From Halobacteriales archaeon QS_5_68_33 (GTDB lineage: Archaea > Halobacteriota > Halobacteria > Halobacteriales > Haloarculaceae): a stretch of DNA of 48,874 nt. The translations under genes were made by a program, and so were the position numbers. Positions 8,663 to 15,651 of this stretch are shown here, piece after piece. The notes under the pieces are model-generated. The model was given only the letters and a program-made list of their open reading frames with translations, was not told the DNA's origin and did not search any database. The DNA is taken from NCBI GenBank assembly GCA_003023785.1, contig PXRS01000006.1, forward strand, positions 1 through 48,874, read 5' to 3'. The stretch's first letter is position 1. Each line of letters begins with the position of its first letter.

Positions 8663-9211
8663 ATGCGCGTCCGCGACTGGCAGGATATCCTCACAGACGT
8701 CGTGGAGAGCGACGCCGAACCGGACGGCTGGCGCGCGGTCGGGGGTGACCGCGCCGGCGGCATCGGCGAGGACCTCTACGTCGGCCACCCGGTCGTCGGC
8801 GTCTTCCAGCTCAAGACCTACGCCCGCAACCCCTTCGTGGTCGAGGGTGTCGGCACCGAGGTCGCCCGCCGCATCGACGACGACCTCGACCCCCTGTTCC
8901 CCGAACAGGGCGAGACCGGTATGTTCGGCGTCCAGCAACCGCCCGAGGACGAGGACGAGGCCGAGCGGACGGCCGGCCGGCTGGAGGAGGTGCTACGGAC
9001 CCACGCGGACGCACCGACCACGCCCGATGCGCTCTTCGAGGACGTGATGGACGTCCTCGACAGCCCTGCCTACGGGCCGATGGCGTTCGACCAGCACGAC
9101 CGCCCCGAGGCGCTGGACGACTTCGCGTCGACCTTCGAGGAGGCCGAGGAGGTCCTCGAAGCGGAGTTCGAGGACATCGTCGACGAGGACGTCGACAGGG
9201 GGTTCCAGTGA
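8663..9211 (+). CDS. Conserved haloarchaeal protein of unknown function
   Basis: This 182-residue acidic soluble protein has a readable core (RVRDWQDILTDVVES, GGDRAGGIGEDLYVGHP, FQLKTYARNPFVVEGVG) and a Glu/Asp-rich C-terminal helix. I do not recognise a function. The first canonical in-frame start is ATG 8663, but 16 protein-like codons precede it (LAETDGFIHQYLQTPH), beginning at a CTG at 8615, and no TATA box fits ATG 8663. The true start may therefore be upstream or may have been damaged. It is the first gene of a three-gene set whose starts overlap the preceding stops. Confidence 0.7.
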   Translation: MRVRDWQDILTDVVESDAEPDGWRAVGGDRAGGIGEDLYVGHPVVGVFQLKTYARNPFVVEGVGTEVARRIDDDLDPLFPEQGETGMFGVQQPPEDEDEAERTAGRLEEVLRTHADAPTTPDALFEDVMDVLDSPAYGPMAFDQHDRPEALDDFASTFEEAEEVLEAEFEDIVDEDVDRGFQ

Positions 9212-9612
9212 GCGCCGAGTCCCGGGTTCGGGCCTACTACGACGCGCTCCGGGGCGGTGACCCGCTCTATTCCTACTTCGCCCCCGACGAGGACGTGGTG
9301 AAGTTCGGGGTTTCCGAGCACCTCGACGGCTACGAGGCCGTCGAGTCGGCGCTGCGCGAGCAGACCCGGACGACCGCCGACTGGTCGGTCGAGAGCCGCG
9401 AGTTGCGCGTGACCGAGCGCGACCGCCACGCCTGGTTCGCCGACCGCGTCGGGATGGGCTGGACCGACACGGAGCGGGGGAGCCGCTTCGAGTTCGACAC
9501 CCGCTGGAGCGGCACGTTGGAACGCGAGTCCCGAACCCGCGGCGAGTCCGACGACGCCCCCGGCGACTGGCGGTTCGTCCTGATGCACGTCAGCACACCG
9601 GGTGACGTCTGA
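9208..9612 (+). CDS. SnoaL/NTF2-like fold protein
   Basis: This is a 134-residue small alpha+beta protein. The N-terminal helix (RVRAYYDALRGGDPLYSYFAPDEDVVKFG) and later strands ending DWRFVLMHVS resemble the NTF2/SnoaL-like (DUF4440-type) superfamily, whose members serve as small-molecule enzymes or binding modules. No catalytic assignment is possible. The GTG start at 9208 overlaps the stop of the preceding gene (GTGA), indicating translational coupling. Its own stop overlaps the ATG of the next gene. Confidence 0.72.
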   Translation: MSAESRVRAYYDALRGGDPLYSYFAPDEDVVKFGVSEHLDGYEAVESALREQTRTTADWSVESRELRVTERDRHAWFADRVGMGWTDTERGSRFEFDTRWSGTLERESRTRGESDDAPGDWRFVLMHVSTPGDV

Positions 9613-9989
9613 TGGTCGACCCGGTCACCCAGGCCGACCGCGACGCGTTCAACCGCCGCCTGAAGCTCGGCGTCGCGGCGCTGGTCGGCGTCTCGATGGC
9701 GTTCGTGGCGGTGAGCGCGGGCGCGACTCTCCTCCAGGCCGCCGGCGCGGGCGTCGCCGGGCTCGCGGTCGGCGCCGTCATCGCCTGGCAGTTCGTCCCC
9801 TCCCGGCCGCCCCCCGCGGAGCGACAGTCGACCGACCTCGACAACCCGTTCGCGGACGGCGGCCGCGGGGACGAGCGAAGCGGCGACGACCGCGAGGACG
9901 GCCCGAGCGGAGGCGAACAGCGCAGGAACGACCGCGACGCCGGCGCCGACGGGCGCCGGTCGGCGGCCGAACGAGGCCGGGAGAAGTGA
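9612..9989 (+). CDS. Small membrane protein, unknown function
   Basis: This is a 125-residue protein with two adjacent hydrophobic segments (GVAALVGVSMAFVAVSAGAT and AGVAGLAVGAVIAWQFV, about residues 18-57). A highly charged C-terminal half rich in Arg, Asp and Gly follows, probably a disordered cytoplasmic tail. It starts at the ATG overlapping the previous stop (TGATG), so it is the last member of a three-gene operon. The stop codon TGA at 9987-9989 is also the left copy of the TGA duplication flanking the R3 element. No function is inferred. Confidence 0.72.
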   Translation: MVDPVTQADRDAFNRRLKLGVAALVGVSMAFVAVSAGATLLQAAGAGVAGLAVGAVIAWQFVPSRPPPAERQSTDLDNPFADGGRGDERSGDDREDGPSGGEQRRNDRDAGADGRRSAAERGREK

Positions 9990-10097
9990 TACTGTCGGAC
10001 ACAAGTACGTGAACGTGCTCGTCGACATTCGGGGACGTGCGTCTCGAAGACCCCGAAACAGTCACCGGAGCGGTGGCATCACTTGTGTCCGACAGCA
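9990..10097. mobile_element. R3 MITE-like element
   Basis: This 108-bp element has 17-bp terminal inverted repeats, TACTGTCGGACACAAGT on the left and its complement (one mismatch, TGC instead of TAC) on the right. It is flanked by TGA at 9987-9989 and TGA at 10098-10100, a 3-bp duplication. The left TGA is the stop codon of the preceding gene. The interior has no complete gene. The terminal repeats plus the duplication support a non-autonomous transposon. Confidence 0.85.
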
Positions 10098-10124
10098 TGA
10101 GTCGGTCGGCGGCGCGTCTCCTCG

Positions 10125-10202
10125 TACGGTCGGTTGTACCGATTGACCGGCATTTCGCCGACCGGTTCGACGAAATCCGGAACTGATCGACAACCGACCG
10201 TA
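10125..10202. mobile_element. R2 palindromic element
   Basis: This is a full-length 78-bp copy in reverse orientation to the one at 7034. The left flank is TCG and the right flank is TCA. The right TCA is the complement of the stop codon of the metalloprotease gene. It lies beside R3, so the spacer between two convergent genes is made mostly of mobile elements. Confidence 0.85.
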
Positions 10203-11153
10203 TCATAGTGTTTTGCGTGCGACCCACCGCGCCGGGTCATCGAGTTCCTCGTCGGAGGGGAGGTTCTCCGGGCGCTCCCAGACGCGGGTGGCGAAGGCGA
10301 CGTCGCGGGCGTCGGCCACCGCCTCGAAGAAGGCCTTGCCGCGCTCGTACTGGCGGCGTTTCATGCCCAGCCCGAGGAGTCGCCCCACGACCGAGGCGAC
10401 GGGGCCGCGGTTCCTGCGGCGGGCGTCGACCTTCGCGCGGAGGTCGGCGTACTCGTCGTCGAACGCGCGGTCCATGACGAGTTCGGCGTACCCCTCGACG
10501 GCGGTCATCGTCGTGTTCAACTCGCCCACCGAGATGCGGGCGAGCTGTCGGTCCCGGATGGCGGCGAACGTCTCTTCCATCTGCTCTTCGAGGTGGTCGC
10601 CGAGCCACGGCGCGGCGCCGAATTCGGCGGCGTGGGCCACCTCGTGGAAGGCGATCCACCGCCGGAACCGCTCGGCGTCGACCGCCAGTTCGGCCGCGAC
10701 CTGCTGGATGTTCGGGTGGACGAAATACAGCGCGTGGTCGTCGCCTTCCGCCAGCAGAAGGGGGTCGTACTGGCCGAGGACGTTGTTCCCGAGAAAGCTC
10801 AGCGCGACGGCCATCGTCCCGGTGTTGACGACGCGGGCGGTCCCGGGGAACAGGGTGATCTGTTCCTCCAGGAAGGACATGACCCGCTGGAACGTGACGA
10901 CGTTGGCGTCGATCCAGTGGTGGCGGTTCTGTATCTCGACAGTCTCCGGGAGGTCGAACCCGATGGCGCCAACCTCGCGGACGCGGTCGCGGGCGTCGCG
11001 CACGTCGGCCGCGTATGCCGCCCGCTCGGCCTCCGAGAGGTCGATCGACCCGGGGTCGGTCGACGATTTCGCCGCTCTGGTGACGGCGTCCCAGTCGACC
11101 GGCCCATCGCCGGAAGCCGACGTCACCGCCCGGACGCTCTCGTAGAGTCCCAT
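10203..11153 (-). CDS. Zinc-dependent metalloprotease (DUF2342-like)
   Basis: This 316-residue protein carries a zincin signature HEVAH (residues 170-174, within WIAFHEVAHAAEFGAAPWL). An upstream QRVMSFLEEQITLFPG and downstream LEGYAELVMDRAFDD-like context match the DUF2342 / 'coenzyme F420 biosynthesis associated' putative hydrolase family of actinobacteria and archaea. The two His residues are expected zinc ligands, with a downstream Glu completing the site (AVEGYAELVMD). The substrate is unknown. No signal peptide is visible. A CATATG box lies about 28 nt upstream of the ATG. Its stop codon lies on the boundary of an R2 element. Confidence 0.82.
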   Translation of the reverse strand: MGLYESVRAVTSASGDGPVDWDAVTRAAKSSTDPGSIDLSEAERAAYAADVRDARDRVREVGAIGFDLPETVEIQNRHHWIDANVVTFQRVMSFLEEQITLFPGTARVVNTGTMAVALSFLGNNVLGQYDPLLLAEGDDHALYFVHPNIQQVAAELAVDAERFRRWIAFHEVAHAAEFGAAPWLGDHLEEQMEETFAAIRDRQLARISVGELNTTMTAVEGYAELVMDRAFDDEYADLRAKVDARRRNRGPVASVVGRLLGLGMKRRQYERGKAFFEAVADARDVAFATRVWERPENLPSDEELDDPARWVARKTL

Positions 11154-11234
11154 ACCGCCGGGAGGGACCGGCCGTTCATATGTCTTCTGTCGGGGCCAGA
11201 ACGACAGGAAAACCGCGGGGGTGGTCCGGGGCCG

Positions 11235-11459
11235 TCAGGGAAGCGGTTCGGGCCCGCCGTCGAGGAAGCGACGGCCGACGACGACCGCGAAAACGAGGAC
11301 GACCAGACCGGCACCGACGAGGACCGGTTTCGGGTTCCGGCCGTCGTCCGTCCCTGCGAGTTCGTCGTCGCGGTCGCTCCCGCTGCGCCCGCTGAAGGGC
11401 GCGTTCCCGGTCAGTTCCTCGGCGTCGACATTGAACTCGAACAGCGTTATCTCGACCAT
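11235..11459 (-). CDS. Small haloarchaeal membrane protein
   Basis: This is a 74-residue protein with an acidic/polar N-terminal domain (MVEITLFEFNVDAEELTGNAPFSG) and one clear C-terminal transmembrane helix (PVLVGAGLVVLVFAVVVG) followed by RRFLDGG. It is probably a tail-anchored membrane protein and has no known function. A GCTTTGAG box lies about 30 nt upstream. It follows the metalloprotease promoter region on the same strand but is likely a separate unit. Confidence 0.65.
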   Translation of the reverse strand: MVEITLFEFNVDAEELTGNAPFSGRSGSDRDDELAGTDDGRNPKPVLVGAGLVVLVFAVVVGRRFLDGGPEPLP

Positions 11460-11576
11460 ACGTTACGTTCGACCGGCGACCTCAAAGCCGTTTCGGCACG
11501 GCGACACTTCCGGACAGGTGCCAACCCGGACCGGACCGGGCGAGGGCCGTGGATGTCGTGCGGTCGGGGAAATCAA

Positions 11577-11654
11577 TGCTGCCGGCTGTAAGTCCGTCGA
11601 GAATTTCGCCGCCCCGGGGCGGCGGATGTCTGCACGAAGTTACAGCCGGCAGTA
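11577..11654. mobile_element. R1 palindromic element, copy 2
   Basis: This 78-bp copy runs from TGCTGCCGGCTGTAAG to TTACAGCCGGCAGTA. The left flank is CAA and the right flank TAA, one base from a perfect duplication. The right edge creates AGTATAAGG just upstream of the poly-gamma-glutamate hydrolase gene. Confidence 0.85.
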
Positions 11655-11658
11655 TAAG
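11653..11658 (+). promoter_or_regulatory. TATA-like box formed at the R1 edge
   Basis: TATAAG spans the right end of the R1 element and its flank. It lies about 27 nt before the GTG at 11683, the correct archaeal spacing, so the element may supply the promoter of the downstream gene. Confidence 0.45.
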
Positions 11659-11682
11659 GCGTCGCGGTCCGGAGCGGGGGAC

Positions 11683-12208
11683 GTGACACGACGGCGGATA
11701 CGGACCGAACCCGTGGCTGGTCTGTGCGGCCCACGGCGGGCGGGTCGAACCCGGCACCGGGGAACTCGCGGTCGAACTCGCGATGCGCGTCCCCGGCGCG
11801 ACCTGCTGGGCGACGTTCGGGTTCGACGAGGCCGTCGGCGCCTACGAGGAGTGGCACCCGCCTTCGAAGGCCATCGACCCCGCGGACTACCCGCTGCTGG
11901 ACGGGATCGCGGACCGGGGCTTCGAGACGGTCCTGAGCCTCCACGGCCTCGGCGACGACGAGGTGCTCGTCGGCGGGCGGGTCGACCCGGCGATAAAGCG
12001 GGCCGTCGCTGACCGCCTCGACGCGGCGCTGTCGATACCCGCCAGTCCGGTCTCGGAGGGCGAGTACGCGGGTGTCAATCCCGAGAACTTCGTCAACTGG
12101 CTGGCGGCCGACGGCGCCGGCCTCCAGGTCGAACTCGGGGAGACCGCCCGCGAGGACGAGGCCGACGCGCTGCTGGCGGAACTCGTGGATATCGTCTGGG
12201 ACGAATAG
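11683..12208 (+). pseudogene. Poly-gamma-glutamate hydrolase family gene, apparently frameshifted
   Basis: The product resembles the poly-gamma-glutamate hydrolase family (PF05908), zinc peptidase-like enzymes often found in phages and haloarchaea. Family-like segments are CAAHGGRVEPGTGELAVELA (zinc His region), LHGLGDDEVLVGGRVD and VNPENFVNWL. The HGG segment lies before the first in-frame ATG (11783), and that frame has no start codon after an in-frame TGA at about 11685. A GTG at 11683, 27 nt downstream of a TATAAG, starts in another frame offset by one base. One extra base near the CCC run at about 11713 would reconcile the two frames. ATG 11783 alone would give 141 residues without the metal motif. 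Confidence 0.65.
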
Positions 12209-12493
12209 CGTCCGCCGAGCGCCGCAGGCGCGAGGCGGTTCACCGGAAGATGTTCCTGCTCACTCCGGAAGAGCAAGCTCTTCCGTGCTCTCGTTCGCTT
12301 CGCTCACGAGAACTGCGTTCGCGGGCGTGCGACTTCCGAGCCCACACTCGTTCGCGATGCTCACTCGTGTGGACACCGCGAGCGCGCCCGAAGGGCGCGA
12401 CTCACGGCTTTTTTGGCCGAGCTTTTTTGCCTGAGTGGTTCCCGCAGCGCCGCCGGAGGCGGCGCGAGGAAACCCGAAGGGAAAAAAGGTCGT
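12209..12493. terminator. Hairpin-rich gap with bidirectional T-tracts
   Basis: This is the spacer between two convergent genes. Inverted repeats include GGAAGAGCAAGCTCTTCC, CCACACTCG...CGAGTGTGG-type arms, GCGCCC-GAA-GGGCGC and GCGCCGCC-GGA-GGCGGCGC. T6 tracts follow on the plus strand (about 12409-12414 and 12423-12428), and an A6 run at 12482-12487 gives a T-tract for the minus-strand gene. This fits intrinsic termination from both sides. I see no gene. Confidence 0.6.
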
Positions 12494-12823
12494 CTAGAAT
12501 TGATACCGGCGGTCGTCGGGGTCGCCCGACTGGGGGAACTGGTCGGCGCCGGTCATCTCGTCGAAGGTCATGCCCGAGAGGTACTCGTCGTAGGTGACGT
12601 CGTACTCGGTACGGAGGTGGAAATCGAGCGTGCCGGTCTCGACGGTGGTCTGGAAGAGCATGTGTACGGCGCGCCGGACGAGTTCGTCGGTCTCCTCGGG
12701 GTCGAGCGCGGCTTCGAGCATCGCGAGTTCGTTGCGCGTCTCGCGGTCGGTCGAGACGGCGAGTTCCTCGTCGATGTCGCCGTAGTTGTCCTGGACCGTC
12801 TCGGTGAGGTCGTCGAGGCTCAT
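12494..12823 (-). CDS. Conserved haloarchaeal acidic protein, unknown function
   Basis: This is a 109-residue mostly helical acidic protein (MSLDDLTETVQDNYGDIDEEL..., LDPEETDELVRRAVHMLFQT, LRTEYDVTYDEYLSGMTFDEM). It has no membrane segment, cysteine motif or recognised catalytic motif. It resembles short conserved haloarchaeal DUF proteins, but I cannot name the family with confidence. The ATG at 12823 has a CGTAAGG box about 30 nt upstream. Its transcript runs into the hairpin-rich gap with a T-tract immediately downstream. Confidence 0.7.
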   Translation of the reverse strand: MSLDDLTETVQDNYGDIDEELAVSTDRETRNELAMLEAALDPEETDELVRRAVHMLFQTTVETGTLDFHLRTEYDVTYDEYLSGMTFDEMTGADQFPQSGDPDDRRYQF

Positions 12824-12890
12824 ACCCGAGTTCCGTTTGGCACGTGGATACGCCTTACGTTACCGCGGGTTTCGGAGGCCCCGGGCCGAG

Positions 12891-13166
12891 TCACCGGTAG
12901 ACCTCGATCTTGACGGGTGTCAGCACGAACAGGCGGTCCCAGAGTTCGAGCACGAGCACGGTCCGCGCGTCGTTGGTCGCCTCGCCCACGCTGAACAGTC
13001 TATCGAGCGCGTTCCCGTCGACGACGTCCTGCAACCGCGGGTCCGTCCTCGTGAGGTCGGCGTCGACGCGTTCGGCCAGGCGGGCGAGAGCGTCCGTCGT
13101 CGATTCGCCGGGTTCGACGGTGGTGCTCGCGTCCGGCGAGCGGTTCGGCAGTTCGAGCATGTCCAT
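12891..13166 (-). CDS. HalOD1 output-domain protein
   Basis: This 91-residue protein consists almost entirely of a HalOD1-like domain, a haloarchaeal module found alone or fused to response regulators. The pattern is DALARLAERVDADLTRTDPRLQDVVDGNALDRLFS, then two beta strands (RTVLVLELWDRLFVLTPVKIEVYR). The role is thought to be regulatory, but no partner is seen. The ATG at 13166 is supported by GTTTTAGG about 26 nt upstream. The longer open frame to 13628 is rejected because its N-terminal part is the citrate synthase remnant read through. Confidence 0.78.
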   Translation of the reverse strand: MDMLELPNRSPDASTTVEPGESTTDALARLAERVDADLTRTDPRLQDVVDGNALDRLFSVGEATNDARTVLVLELWDRLFVLTPVKIEVYR

Positions 13167-13267
13167 GCGGGACTTCTCCGGACGCGACCGCCCTAAAACG
13201 GGTTCGTCGTTACCGTCAGTTCGCGTGAATTTATCTGGTTTCACGGAACCGTTCGCGTACGATCGGC

Positions 13268-13547
13268 TTACTCCGGCGCTCGAGCGTCCGTCTCCCGGGC
13301 GTCGCGCTCCGCGACGGGCATCCACGTCCGGGGCGAGGGGCCGACGTACCGCGAGCGGGGGCGGACGAGGCGGTTTCTCTTCGCGGGCCGCCCGCTCCAG
13401 CACCGCGTGGACCTCCTCACCGACCTCGCGACGGTCGGCCAGGTCCGCGCGGAAGGCGCCGAGTTCGCCGGCCTCGCCGTCGATGTCGCCGAGTCGCGTC
13501 TCGGCGACGGTGATACCCTCGAGCCCCTGGTTGAGATCCTCGCTCAT
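13268..13547 (-). pseudogene. citZ: Citrate synthase remnant with large internal deletions
   Basis: Three pieces of a haloarchaeal citrate synthase remain in order. An intact start region (MSEDLNQGLEGITVAETRLGD and IDGEAGEL) comes first. A middle piece (AFRADLADRREVGEEVHAVL, ERAAREE) follows, and after a frame change the C-terminal end NRLVRPRSRYVGPSPRTWMP plus VAERDARE to a TAA at 13268-13270. About 93 codons remain of the usual roughly 380, and the catalytic His and Asp regions are gone. An intact citrate synthase gene must exist elsewhere if the organism runs the TCA cycle. Confidence 0.75.
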
Positions 13548-13736
13548 ACCCCGGGTCCGGTAGACGCGCACAAAGGCGTGTTGGAATCGGCGAACGGGAT
13601 CCGGCGAATTACCCGCGGAAACGCCCACAAACGACGAATTCTGATTCGACGCATTTCGAAAAGCCGGGCGGAATACCGCGGGTTCGGCGGTGGGAATCGG
13701 CCGCCGGCCGGAAACCGTTCGCCGGTAGGACGGCGC

Positions 13737-14483
13737 TCACTCCATCGCGGTGCGGACGTTCGCGACGGCCTCACGGAGGGCCTCGCTCGCGCGGTCGCCC
13801 GGGAGTTCATACTCGATGACGACCGGCGCCGCCAGGTCCGTGTGCTCGGAGAGCAACCCGAAGAAGGTGTCGAGGTCGAGTTCCCCGGCGCCGGGGAAGT
13901 CCTCTATCTCGGCGTCGGAGGTGTCCTTGAGGTGGACACTGTTGACGCGGTCGCCGAACTCCCGGAGGACCGCTGCGGGCGAGACCTCCTCGACGAGGAA
14001 GTGACCGGTGTCGACGCAGAGACCCAGGTGCGGGTCGTCGTAGCGGTCGAGCACGCCCCGGACGTCGTCGATGGTCGAGAACACCTGCGAGAGGTCGTCG
14101 TGGTGGACCGAGGAGTAGTTGTGGATGCCGACGTCGAGGTCGTACTCGGCCCCGAGGGCGACCAGTTCCTCGGTGACGTCGTCCCGGTCGGGCGGGTAGT
14201 TGACCGTGACGTAGCCCGCGCCGAGGCGGTCGGCGAACTCGAAGTGCTGGCGGGCCTCGCCCGTGTCGTCGAGGTCGATGACGCCGTAGCCACAGACCGA
14301 TACCGACGACTCCTGGATGGCCGCGACGCCCCCCTCGACGGTCGCTTCGTCGTCCTCCGGCGAGAGATGGTAGTCCCAGAGTTCGAGGTAATCGAGGTCG
14401 ATATCGTCGAGTTCCGCGAGTAACTCGGCCAGCGAGAATCCCTTGTAGACGACGCTCTGGACGCCCGGATCGTACTCCTGCAT
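13737..14483 (-). CDS. Sugar phosphate isomerase/epimerase (TIM barrel)
   Basis: This 248-residue protein belongs to the xylose isomerase-like TIM-barrel superfamily (AP endonuclease 2 fold). These enzymes bind divalent metal and isomerise or epimerise sugars. Visible elements are LDYLELWDYHLSP (strand and metal region), VGIHNYSS, LGLCVDTGHFLVEEVSP (typical metal-binding DTGH), NSVHLKDTSD and a terminal VVIEYELPGD with the last Glu ligand. The ATG at 14483 begins MQEYDPGVQSVVYKGFSLAE, as expected. The frame open to 15671 is antisense to the next gene. It is divergent from an NAD-dependent epimerase, suggesting a shared sugar pathway. Confidence 0.85.
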   Translation of the reverse strand: MQEYDPGVQSVVYKGFSLAELLAELDDIDLDYLELWDYHLSPEDDEATVEGGVAAIQESSVSVCGYGVIDLDDTGEARQHFEFADRLGAGYVTVNYPPDRDDVTEELVALGAEYDLDVGIHNYSSVHHDDLSQVFSTIDDVRGVLDRYDDPHLGLCVDTGHFLVEEVSPAAVLREFGDRVNSVHLKDTSDAEIEDFPGAGELDLDTFFGLLSEHTDLAAPVVIEYELPGDRASEALREAVANVRTAME

Positions 14484-14595
14484 GGACGGAGGTCGCTCGC
14501 GGGACGCAAAAGCGTTCGCGAGGCGGAACGCCGGGCGGGGTGCTGAGTCGGCGGTTCCGGAGGCACCGACCGTCTGAACTTCCGGGACGCGACGT

Positions 14596-14602
14596 TTTAT
14601 TC
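14596..14602 (+). promoter_or_regulatory. TATA box of the epimerase gene
   Basis: TTTTATT lies about 26 nt upstream of ATG 14625, as expected for a leaderless haloarchaeal mRNA. Confidence 0.55.
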
Positions 14603-14624
14603 GAGCCCTCCTCCACGGTATCGC

Positions 14625-15632
14625 ATGGACGTTCTCATCGTCGGCGGGACGGGACTGATCAGCACGGGGATCACGCGACAGGCAGTCGAGGCCGGGCACG
14701 ACGTCACGCTCTTTCACCGCGGGGAGACTGACTCGGAGCTCCCGGCGTCGGTTTCGCACGTCTACGGCGACCGCAACGAGACGGCGGAACTGGCCGACGC
14801 CGCCGAAGAGGTCGACCCGGACGTCGTCATCGACATGGTCTGTTTCACGCCGGAGCAGGCCGAGGGCGCCGTCGCGGCGTTCGAGGGGGTCGAGCAGTTC
14901 GTCTTCTGCTCGACAGTGGACGTCTACCACCGGCCGCTGGACGCCAACCCCGCGACGGAGGAGGCCCCGCGGGAACCGACGGTCAGCCAGTACGGCGCGG
15001 ACAAGGCCGAGTGCGAGGACGTCTTCATGGACGCCCACGGGGAGGCTTTCCAGACCACGGTGATCCGGCCCTGGAGTACCTACGGCGAGGGTGGCCCCGT
15101 CATCCACACGATGGGGTGGGGGACGTATTACCTCGACCGGATCCGCAGGGGCGAACCCGTCATCGTCCACGGCGACGGCGCGACGCTGTGGGGGCCCTGC
15201 CACCGCGACGACGTGGCCGGCGCGTTCGTCACCGCCATCGGCAGCGAAACCGCGTACGGCGAGGCCTACCACGTCACCAGCGAGGAGGTCATCTCCTGGA
15301 ACCAGTACCACGAGTACGTCGCCGACGCGATGGACGCCCCCGACCCCGACCTCGTGTACATCCCGACCGACAAACTCGTCGCGGCCGTCCCCGGCCGCAC
15401 CGACCCGCTGGTCGACCACTTCCAGTACTCGACGGTGTTCGACAACAGCAAGGCGAAACGCGACCTGGACTTCGAGCACACGATCCCCTTCCGCGAGGGC
15501 GTCGAGCGCACCATCGAGTTCATGGACGAGGCGGAGATCGACGACTGGGACAGCGAGAACGACGACGCGATCATCGAGGCGTGGCGCGACTCGACCGAGG
15601 AGTTCGTCGCGGCGCTCGAAGACGGGTCGTAA
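14625..15632 (+). CDS. NAD-dependent epimerase/dehydratase (extended SDR)
   Basis: This is a 335-residue extended short-chain dehydrogenase. The N-terminal Rossmann motif is VGGTGLISTGI (GxxGxxG type), with the acidic/basic loop HRGE. STVDVYH supplies the active-site Ser region. The family Tyr-x-x-x-Lys is represented by YGADKAECE (Tyr and Lys four apart). RPWSTYGEGG and YHVTSEEVISWNQYHEYVADAM follow as in nucleotide-sugar epimerases. The substrate cannot be assigned. The stop TAA is followed after 19 bases of R2 remnant by the stop of the convergent GAPDH gene. Confidence 0.86.
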   Translation: MDVLIVGGTGLISTGITRQAVEAGHDVTLFHRGETDSELPASVSHVYGDRNETAELADAAEEVDPDVVIDMVCFTPEQAEGAVAAFEGVEQFVFCSTVDVYHRPLDANPATEEAPREPTVSQYGADKAECEDVFMDAHGEAFQTTVIRPWSTYGEGGPVIHTMGWGTYYLDRIRRGEPVIVHGDGATLWGPCHRDDVAGAFVTAIGSETAYGEAYHVTSEEVISWNQYHEYVADAMDAPDPDLVYIPTDKLVAAVPGRTDPLVDHFQYSTVFDNSKAKRDLDFEHTIPFREGVERTIEFMDEAEIDDWDSENDDAIIEAWRDSTEEFVAALEDGS

Positions 15633-15651
15633 ATCGGTACAACCGACCGTC
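15633..15651. mobile_element. R2 terminal remnant
   Basis: ATCGGTACAACCGACCGTC matches the right end of R2 and fills the complete spacer between the stop codons of two convergent genes. The adjacent TCA at 15652-15654 is the stop codon complement of the GAPDH gene. Confidence 0.65.

Noticed and set aside
10125-10202. R2 elements read simply as intrinsic terminators
   Set aside because: They do often sit at 3' ends, but conserved full-length sequence, TNA duplications and presence in divergent spacers (37680) argue for mobile elements. A secondary terminator role is not excluded.
12891-13628. A 245-codon minus-strand frame
   Set aside because: It joins the citrate synthase relic to the HalOD1 gene by chance. 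A TATA box and start at 13166 fit HalOD1 alone.
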